Below are positions 57,190 to 64,000 of a DNA stretch of 64,000 bases, piece after piece. Both the position numbers and the translations under genes were made by a program. The notes beneath the pieces are model-generated. The model saw nothing but the letters and a program-made list of their open reading frames with translations, made no database searches and was not told where the DNA came from. Each line of letters begins with the position of its first letter. Position 1 is the first letter of the stretch. The DNA is from Nemertoderma westbladi (lineage: Eukaryota > Xenacoelomorpha > Nemertodermatida > Nemertodermatidae), in assembly GCA_032718475.1 (NCBI GenBank), contig JAUCBJ010006110.1, forward strand, positions 1 through 64,000, given 5' to 3'.

Positions 57190-57954
57190 TTAAGTTATAC
57201 TTTGGAGGGGGTTCAATAATTTCGTCTGGAATTGAGTTACATGGAAGTAAATGGTAATGATCCTAATGGTCGACTCACACCTGGCTGTACTTCCGTAGCT
57301 GGAGAAACTAAGAGAGTACCCCCAGATAGAACAGCTGTTTACGGTAGTTCCACTATGAGTCACTATGTCAAACGAGTCACCTGGTTTATCTTCATCTCCA
57401 TCACAATTTGAATATTTATCAGAAACTGCCGGAAGAGTAAAGCTGAAACTGGCGTCTCTTTCAGAGAAAGATCTTATATCGGCTAACTCCGCGCTTTCAA
57501 ATCCCTTAAAGTTGACCGGCTCAGTCTCATAACATAAACTCTTTGATGCCTTTGTTGGCGTCGAGAACTTATTCACCTTTTTTACATCTGTCGGTAGCAC
57601 TTTCTGTGGAGTTACTGTATGTTGGCCAGTTCGATCGCTCTTAAGACTAGAATTTTGAGTAGAGGCAGTATTCCCTTCACCCACATAAGACAACGCAGTT
57701 GACGACAATCGTAATGTTAAGTCACCAATTCTATTTATCAAGTCCTAAGGCGGAAGCAAATGTATGTTTTAACTTTTTTCTTCCAATTAGATTTATCCCC
57801 TTGTCATTTAAGAGTTGCTCCAATTCGTAAGATCCTCAAAGTTATCCACGATGCTACACAAACTTTCAAACGAGGTTATGCCAATTTCCTCCAAAACCTT
57901 GGAATATTCAGTTAATTTGTAATCATTAATAAATATTAAAAAATCAGAATCCAT
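57190..57954 (-). pseudogene. SAM-domain protein gene, frame-disrupted
   Basis: From ATG 57954 the minus strand encodes DFLIFINDYKLTEYSKVLEE then IGITSFESL. This is the first half of a sterile alpha motif (Leu/Tyr helix followed by G-I-x4-L). The frame stops at about 57808. In an overlapping frame the second half reads EQLLNDKGINLIGRKKLKH and TFASALGLDK; the G-I-x3-G-R-K-K-L helix is typical of SAM domains. From about 57745 the first frame opens again for some 183 codons, giving a Ser/Thr-rich, probably disordered tail (TPQKVLPTDVKKVNKFSTPT, SFSERDASFSFTLPAVSDKY) to a stop at 57190. Two compensating one-base shifts would restore a protein of roughly 250 residues. SAM domains mediate protein-protein or RNA binding; which applies here cannot be said. 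A CCGCCTTAG acceptor-like site near 57746 makes splicing an alternative explanation. It may be a host gene with sequence errors or a pseudogene. Confidence 0.55.
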
Positions 57955-57959
57955 TTTAC

Positions 57960-58317
57960 AGGCAGACCTAGTTACAGACCTAGCCGGTCGGATTTTGAGA
58001 AAAAAATCTGGTTCAGGCTCCGGCCGGATTTAAATTTTTTGGCTGGATTTCCATTTGAACGAATTATTGACAAAATTTACAATTAATGTAAATTTTCAAA
58101 AAAAATTCTTTTAAATTCAAACAAATTTAAACATAGGCAAATGCAATGGAATACAATACAATGTTTTCATAGTTTGTATCATATTCATTCATATTATGAA
58201 TATGATAAAATCCAAAGAAGGCTATAATTTTATAATATAGCAGATGCTTTGATTTTCTACAATCTACATGCTGAGAAGCATGTAGTGATGCTAGAAGTAC
58301 AGAGTGATGCTGCAAAG
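57960..58317. other. Short CCGGCCGGATTT repeat, no gene
   Basis: GGCTCCGGCCGGATTTAAAT and nearby AAAAAAATCTGG recur in similar order at 59567-59645. It may be a short interspersed repeat. No coding signal. Confidence 0.35.
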
Positions 58318-58552
58318 GCGGGGTAGCTCAGTTGGTTGAGCGCCGGGCCTGCAATCTATTGGTTGTAGGTTCAGCCCCGCCAGGGTCCACTCAGCCTTTC
58401 ATCCACTGGGGTCGATGAAATGAGTACCAGTTAAATAACTGGGAGCAAAATCTTGGGATAGGAGTAGCGCCCACCCTTACCCTCGGGTAGCAGCTATCGA
58501 AAGAGGAGCCTTCGGGTCGCCTCCGGCTTCGGCCGACTGTTTGCTTGCTTTT
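58318..58552 (+). mobile_element. SINE-1, complete copy
   Basis: The tRNA-derived head has a good A box (TAGCTCAGTTGG, 58324-58335) and B box (GGTTCAGCCCC, 58369-58379). The body includes ACTCAGCCTTTCATCCACTG, GAGTACCAGTTAAATAACTG, ATAGGAGTAGCGCCCACC and GAAAGAGGAGCCTTCGGGTC. The end is GACTGTTTGCTTGCTTTTGC. Copies at 56786-57018 and 8651/12924 define the family. Transcription would be by RNA polymerase III, with reverse transcription by a partner LINE; the partner is unknown. Confidence 0.9.
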
Positions 58553-58635
58553 GCTACATGCTGAGCTGACTGACTACTTTTTGCCAATAATATTTGTACT
58601 GTATTTGTTTGGGTTCAGCCTCACTAACACTTAAT

Positions 58636-59355
58636 ATACTACTACTACTACTAGGTCGAGCGAACTCGGACAGTGGAAATGAGATCCTTCCAGGCTTCCC
58701 GATTCTCCATAGTTGTCGCAATTTCGTTTCTCCCAAGTTCAGTATCCCTTTCAAGTTGATCTATATATGTTATGGCCGGTCGTCCACGACTACGCTTTCC
58801 ATGAGTTGGTTGCCAGAAAAGTAGATCTGGTATGACCTCGTCTTTACTTCGCCAGCAGTGCCCACTGAATCTTAATCTGCGTTCACGGAGGGTGGTTGAT
58901 ACATGTGGTATTGTACCATAAAGCTCGGCATTTGTTATGTGTTGTCTCCAGCTGATGTTTAGGGCTGCCCTTAGTAGTCTTGTGTAGCAAACATCAATTC
59001 GTTGTTCAAGTGATTTAGTCAGTGTCCAGGTCTCACCCCCGTATAAAAATACACTTTCCACTGTGGCTCGAAAGAACTTAGTCTTCAGGTGCCTGGAGAG
59101 ATCTGATTTCCAGATGGTATCATTGATGGCATCAACCTGTTGGTTTATTAGCTCCTGTAAATTAACAGAGTACTGCCTGTTCAGGGACCTAGATGCAGCC
59201 TTAACTGCATTCTTGGCCGCTGTAGTCTGTTTGAGTCGGGGCTCTTTCTGCGCCTTGTAGAGGTCATTTCGGCACTTCTGAATTTTGGTGTCAGTCCAGG
59301 GGGCCCGTTTCCTGTTTCGAAGGTATACAGGAACTGTTTCTGCAGCTGCTAACTT
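58636..59355 (-). mobile_element. Chimeric LINE: LINE-A middle joined to LINE-B 3' end
   Basis: On the minus strand the 5' part (59355-59118) is LINE-A linker sequence, about 96% identical to 25633-25870. The 3' part (59117-58636) is LINE-B, with a long open frame (WRQHITNAELYGTIPHVSTT, RRLRFSGHCWRSKDEVIPDL, GKRSRGRPAITYIDQLERD) and a (TAG)n tail. Both parts are in sense orientation and in the right order. The missing RT region between them means it encodes nothing functional. Confidence 0.85.
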
Positions 59356-59520
59356 TGTGTTGTCTACTGTATTGTGTTAGTTTATTGTTTTGGTTCAAAT
59401 AACGTGCTAAAGTAACCTGCTCCTTCCCTAAATTGAGAATTTAACATTGAGGCGGGATATTAATTCGCCAAGATGGGATTTGCGTCCAGTCCCCCCCCCC
59501 CCCCCCACCCCCTGTCTCCA
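59356..59520 (+). repeat. Interspersed repeat R1, right part
   Basis: Matches 27640-27770 (TACTGTATTGTGTTAGTTTA, AACGTGCTAAAGTAACCTGC, GGGATATTAATTCGCC) and ends in a 16-C run at 59491-59506. Confidence 0.7.
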
Positions 59521-59675
59521 AATCAATCCATTACATAAAATATCAAATCGGCGTAGGTTATGGTGATATCTAAAAAAATCTGGCTTTGGCCGGAATTCCG
59601 GCCGGATTTTTTTTTACAAATCCGGCTCCGGCTCTGGCTGGTTTGAAAATGGTCAATCCAGCACATCTGTAAAAG

Positions 59676-59765
59676 CTTTTGCGGACATAACAAGTCATTT
59701 TTCCCGCAATGCGCAGTGTAGGTGCTTTTGCGGACATAACAAGTCATTTTTGCCGCAATGCGCAG
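59676..59765. repeat. 49-bp tandem duplication with E2F-like sites
   Basis: Two copies of a 49-bp block starting CTTTTGCGGACATAACAAGT. Each contains an E2F-type octamer fitting TTTSSCGC: TTTCCCGC at 59700-59707 and TTTGCCGC at 59749-59756. Confidence 0.6.
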
Positions 59766-59900
59766 AATACTCTAAAATAGCCCTAAATGTATCCAACTAC
59801 GTGAAGGGAGGAATCGGAGCCCAGATGACGAAATCTGTCAGCTGATTCTCCTGTGGACGTGGAACCTCTTTGTTCTGCCTATTCAGCCAATCAGAGCGAT
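59676..59900. promoter_or_regulatory. Possible promoter patch (E2F-like pair plus CCAAT box)
   Basis: The two E2F-like sites are followed by AGCCAATCAGAG (CCAAT at 59887-59891), a full NF-Y-type consensus. The sequence between is less AT-rich than its surroundings. No exon can be tied to it: the SAM locus lies 1.7 kb away on the minus strand, and nothing coding follows on the plus strand until 62750. Motif matches alone are weak evidence. Confidence 0.25.
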
Positions 59901-62360
59901 TTTCACTTATGTCTTGGACAGAGGCCTATGGAAAACCGCGCAATGCATTACGGTCTTTGTTTACCTTTTTCTGAGCCTCAGAACCGGCTTGGAATCTTCT
60001 GTACTTCTGTTTTGGAAGTTTCAGACTTTGGCCTAAACATTAGATGGCTTTGATTATAAGAACGTAAATCTACTATCTCTGACCTCGATCACCACATACT
60101 GACTCATTGCTGAACTCAATGCATTACGTAACACATACTGACTGTTCACCGCATTATTTTACTTCTGTTTAGTCTGTTATTAATTGTTGTTATATTGATG
60201 TATATTGCTGATATATTTGGAGAATACCGATGAATAATCATAAAACCCCCAATCTTCTTGATTACTGAAGGTGAGAGGAACAGGTTACCGGTAGCAACTG
60301 CGACTTAAATTATAGTGGTTTTTGTGTGAATTAAATGCTATTTCATAATCCCTACAAGTGTCAGTTGCGATCTTCCTTATATATGATCAAATTCAGTGAC
60401 GGTCGGCAGATTAGTGTGCAGTAGTGTGAAGTAGTGTGAAGTCGTGTGAAGTAGTGTGAAAGATAATAAAGCATCTCCTAAAGAATGCGCTATTTACGAA
60501 ACTCTATGGCCATCTAGTTGTGATTAGTATAAGTCATAACTCTGTTTTTATACTTAAAGCGCCACGTCCTAAAGGAACTGTTAATATTTCCCCGAAAGTA
60601 AATATATTGTCAGAGATTATATAGTAACGATCAATCGAATAATACAGTAGGTCTACATTGCAATAACTTTCAAGGCACCCGAATCCAGTCTCCCTTAACT
60701 GTGGGTGAATGATCGCGCACAGACTGGCTTCGGCTGATGTAACTTCAGTACACTAAATAATCGATATAGGCTAAAGTCGATTTATAAACAAGAGGACAAC
60801 TAAAATTGGCAGGTTAAACTGCTAAAGGTCTAAAAGCGCGAACAATAATAGATTTTATAGTTTCTTTATTGCACCGTAGGCAATAAAGTCGAATGTACCG
60901 GTCGGACGGTAAGCTGTAGGCCTAACTGCCAACCACCCGAACCGGTACTTACAGGTACAGCAGTATTATTCGATTTTGATAATTATATACCGGTAGGTCT
61001 TGATATTTAGGATCAGGGATTGTCAGCCCTGGTTTTTTGTTGGGATTTTACTTATTTCTGTCAGTTTTATTTATCTGTAAGTGTAATATTGAGCAGAAGG
61101 CGTGTAAGCCTGCTCAGATTGTATAAATAATTTGTAGGCCGGATTGTTGTCTAGCTGTTGTTAGGTCTGAAGCGATTGCAGTGTGTGTAGAGTGTCTGTC
61201 CGATAAAGTGCTAGTTAGGAAGGTGGGGGCATCCAGTGTTGTAAGGTAAATCCCCCCCGAAAGAATAAGTCGTACTACTCGGTTAGAACGCCTACTAACT
61301 AACCATTTCGGAGTCTGCATATACTGTAGTTTATTTAGGCTTGACAGTAGTCTGCCAGCATTTGGTCTGTATTTTATTTAAATAGTCTGCACGGGTAGCG
61401 TAATATTTATTATTCAGAGTCTATGCGAGTATTCGCAACCACCAATTCCCCAAGTTTATTCCTACAGTAATTGTGCTTGTTATACATACCGTTATAGTTA
61501 AATTAACCCCGGTACTACATCAGGGCTGCTTGGCGTAGGTAAAGACTGGTGATTTTGTGCTCCGGTCACTCCAGCAGATACCGTGGTTCTTTTGGCTGTT
61601 CAAGTATATTTAACTGCTGGTTATTTGTTGTATAAGTACTTGTACCTAATTTAGGGTTTAGAGTACAGTGCTTTCCGAAAGTAATTTAGTGTGTAGGCAG
61701 TATATTTGTGTTGTAACGTGGTTAATAGGCACGTTAGCTCTGGTTGGCTTCGGTAATTAACCTCTAGGTAAGGACACTCCGGGTACATAACGTAGTACTT
61801 ATAGAGCTAAGACTATAAGTCGTCAGACGGTGGTATTTTCTTATCTGGACAACGCAACTTACTTACTACTGCTTTATTGTTTTCAAATACCGTAGTTTCC
61901 TGTCAGTTTGTAAGAACCAGAAATTCTAACTCCTTGTTAGGCTGGTTTGTAGATTTCTTGTAAAATTACCCTAAAAAATTGTATGTGTAACTTGTTATTG
62001 TTTATTTAGAGATTGTAATCTCAAACTGTAATTGTAAGTAATTTGTAGTGATAAGTAACTTAGTAAAGTAGAATAATTTGTATTAGTGTCCAACAAGTAG
62101 CACTCCACTGAGTGCGTTCAGCTTCTGTGTAGTGACTCCTTATCCAGAAATAATAACATTTATTTCAAATATTGTCAAAACCCATTGTACGGGTATATAT
62201 ATATATTATAAATCAACTCAAACAGATTTATAAAATAGTAGGCCTGTTATACATCAATTAGGTCTTAATATCAGTTGGACTACTGCTTAATAACAGTAAT
62301 AAGTAAAAGGGAAGTAACCCTAAAATTCAGAAATTCAGTTATTATAAAATAATTGACATT
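59901..62360. other. No gene recognised
   Basis: Long AT-rich stretch. It contains about five copies of an AGTAGTGTGA-like unit at 60416-60464 and many scattered ACCGGTA motifs. It may hold the 5' untranslated region or promoter of the 62750 locus, but no specific signal is convincing. Confidence 0.45.
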
Positions 62361-62606
62361 ACCGGTATTTACGGTAGGCTTATTATATATATTTATATAA
62401 ATTTAGGCTGAAATTATATACCGGTATTCTGTGACTAATCCTAGTCTGTAATAATACTTATATTTATATTACTATAGGTGTATACCGGTATTTACGGTAG
62501 GCTTATTATATTTATTTATATAAATTTAGGCTGAAATTATATACCGGTATTCTGTGACTAATCCTAGTCTGTAATAATACTTATATATATACTATAAGTG
62601 TATACC
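62361..62606. repeat. Tandem duplication of about 122 bp
   Basis: The block ACCGGTATTTACGGTAGGCT ... TCCTAGTCTGTAATAATACT starts at 62361 and again at 62484, with a third start (ACCGGTATTT) at about 62604. It lies just upstream of the 62750 reading frame. Confidence 0.85.
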
Positions 62607-62749
62607 GGTATTTTAATATATTATATATATATCACGTTACACTGAGTAACGGTATCGGTAATTAATTACTAGGCTTACAGTTGATACTGAATTACTAGAC
62701 TTGCTTTAACTGTCGTTATAGTAGTAGGCATTCAACTGTAAAATAAATC

Positions 62750-63715
62750 ATGGCTGACACAAAGCAAACACTGTCAGATAGTCTCCTAGAAAGAACAGTC
62801 TGTGACTCAGATAAGAGTATAGAACATCTGAGACCGAAGTCCAAGTCCCCTCCTACTGTAAGAAAGGTCATCCCTACAGTAGTAGTATCAGACCCTAGGC
62901 TAGTAAAGCACCATAGGTCTATTATAGGCACTAGGGCTCAAGTTAAGCGGGACCAAGAGGCAGCTGTTAAACAGCAGCAGCACCCGAACCGAGAACTTAT
63001 TTCTCAACGGCCCGATAACTCTAGCAGTTCAGACACTGTAGAGTTGACACCCGAGATCGGAGCAAGGATGGCAGAAGCGGTTTATCCAGATCCACTTCTA
63101 ATTCTTCCTGGAGCCGTACTCACTAGAGTATTGATCGCTGTGGAAGAACATCAAATCGATTGGGCGAGAAGTAAGCGATCGACCAGGGACAGTTATGCGG
63201 GATACACGATGGAGGAACTGAGGTCTATTGTCGAGACGCAATGGAACTTCCCCGGACCCGGACTCCCGTTTAACTTATCGGAAGCTGCCTGGGAGGACTT
63301 ATACAGGATGGGAGTAGTAAGGGACACTCGAGATCCAGCTGTGTGGAAGAGGTCGGCAGCAGGATATGTCCAGGGATTCTTCAGCTCTTTGGAGCGATTA
63401 GAAGAACACCTATTTCAACAACGTCAAGGACCTCAAGAGCAGGGAGAGCTGCTTTATCAAGTGCGAGAACGAATTTTACGGATCAGACTAATCCTTTCGG
63501 CCTTTGAGGAAGCCTCGAAGAGGAGCCAAGACACGTCGTTGCAAGTGGCCGTAAAAACTTGGTTCCAACGGGTGAGTCTTAAAGTCCAAGGAACGACACA
63601 ATGGAAAGCTCAGCTAACCGAGCGCATGACCCACGGAGAATCAACAGACGCTACCTTTTCTCAGGTGGAAGGCGAAGTCTACATCCGAGAAACCTCAGAA
63701 GAAGGATGCTATTGA
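62750..63715 (+). CDS. Unrecognised 321-codon protein
   Basis: Starts MADTKQTLSDSLLERTV at an ATG with G at +4, after a (TA)-rich upstream region. The frame is open to TGA 63713-63715, with coding-like base composition that is clearly richer in G+C than the flanks. Residues 1-110 are polar and probably disordered (RDQEAAVKQQQHPNRE). Residues 115-280 look folded and mostly helical (YTMEELRSIVETQWNFPGPG, LSEAAWEDLYRMGVV, SSLERLEEHLFQQRQG). I do not recognise a domain. It could be a Gag-like protein of an LTR element or a host gene. A good splice donor (CGG|GTGAGT, 63571/63572, phase 0) and acceptor (CTACCTTTTCTCAG, to 63664) bound a possible 93-bp intron without in-frame stops. Confidence 0.5.
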   Translation: MADTKQTLSDSLLERTVCDSDKSIEHLRPKSKSPPTVRKVIPTVVVSDPRLVKHHRSIIGTRAQVKRDQEAAVKQQQHPNRELISQRPDNSSSSDTVELTPEIGARMAEAVYPDPLLILPGAVLTRVLIAVEEHQIDWARSKRSTRDSYAGYTMEELRSIVETQWNFPGPGLPFNLSEAAWEDLYRMGVVRDTRDPAVWKRSAAGYVQGFFSSLERLEEHLFQQRQGPQEQGELLYQVRERILRIRLILSAFEEASKRSQDTSLQVAVKTWFQRVSLKVQGTTQWKAQLTERMTHGESTDATFSQVEGEVYIRETSEEGCY

Positions 63716-63986
63716 CATCTATCTGTCGGACTATCAACGATTTATAGGTGACAAAGAGTTAAGGAGACGGCTAGCTGGACTTCACCCTAATAGTGAGGGA
63801 GCCAAATTTGTGTTGGACTCGTTAGATGCGGAAATATTAGCCGCGGAGCAGGCTAAATTTGATGAAAGCATCCTCATCGCTATGGACCAAGAAGAGCAGC
63901 TAAAGAAAAAGCAAATAGAAGACCGAAGGTCAGCTGCAGCGGCAGAATCTGAAAGGAAAGCGGCAGCGGTCAGCGGCAGAAGCTGA
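63630..63986 (+). pseudogene. Continuation of the 62750 locus in the next frame, coiled-coil-like
   Basis: This frame overlaps the end of the 321-codon frame (+1 relative to it) and reads KKDAIDIYLSDYQRFIGDKE, LAGLHPNSEGAKFVLDSLDA and EEQLKKKQIEDRRSAAAAES. It is strongly charged and Ala/Glu/Lys-rich, as in a coiled coil. The unit RRSAAAAESERKAAA begins a second time but in a third frame, after a break near 63965. It probably belongs to the same protein. The link may be a sequence error, a real frameshift, or splicing from donor 63572 to a later AG (63671, 63677 or 63689). It is cut off by the window end. Confidence 0.45.
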
Positions 63987-64000
63987 AAGAAAAGCGGCAG

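Noticed and set aside
58318-58382. Functional tRNA gene
   Set aside because: A and B boxes are good, but acceptor and T stems do not close correctly. The sequence continues into a SINE body repeated at 56786 and 8651.
62750-63715. Assignment as a retroviral or LTR-element Gag
   Set aside because: No major homology motif, zinc knuckle, primer-binding site or LTR is visible within the window, so the identity is left open.

Overview
The window is eukaryotic, AT-rich and almost free of ordinary genes. It is dominated by non-LTR retrotransposons (LINEs) with apurinic-type endonucleases, tRNA-headed SINEs, inverted-repeat DNA elements and very large minisatellites. The mix of LINE types with CX2C...H...C tails and the repeat-rich intergenic DNA suggest a marine invertebrate, but no host gene here fixes the phylum and I do not name one. 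LINE family names (A to H) are mine. Many coding relics change frame by one base, often next to homopolymers, so some breaks may be assembly errors.

Layout. 0-8.6 kb: old relics of LINE-A, LINE-B and LINE-F, a long-inverted-repeat DNA element (3657-4387) and tRNA-like SINE remnants. 8.65-13.07 kb: a SINE split in two by a nearly full-length two-ORF LINE-C (8759-12923), with a recognisable target-site duplication. 14.6-20.9 kb: a LINE graveyard of D, B-like, E, A and H pieces, some inserted into each other. 21.86-23.31 kb: a 27-bp minisatellite carrying AP-1/CRE-like sites. 23.83-27.58 kb: LINE-A with one uninterrupted reading frame, the best-preserved gene in the window, set between identical 72-bp direct repeats inside an older repeat (R1). 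28.7-55.0 kb: a chain of unrelated tandem arrays with units of 17, 36, 39, 24, 17, 41/47 and 12 bp, interrupted by a 123-bp perfect hairpin and a LINE-H tail. 55.4-59.5 kb: LINE-G, two SINEs, a broken SAM-domain gene on the minus strand and an A/B chimeric LINE. 59.5-64 kb: a possible promoter patch and, from 62750, an unrecognised protein-coding region running off the window end.

The most unusual object is 30240-33889: about 98 copies of a 36-bp unit, each built on a 22-bp palindrome, lying between roughly 60-90 bp terminal inverted repeats with a 6-bp flanking duplication. It reads as a non-autonomous DNA transposon whose palindromic centre has been amplified. Tandem arrays total about 23 kb, over a third of the window. 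The long open frames inside them are by-products of unit lengths divisible by three and are not annotated as genes.

The genes do not form a pathway. LINE-A and LINE-C each encode the machinery for their own retrotransposition (endonuclease plus reverse transcriptase), and the SINEs would depend on such machinery in trans. The only candidate host genes are the SAM-domain locus (57190-57954, minus) and the 62750 locus (plus).
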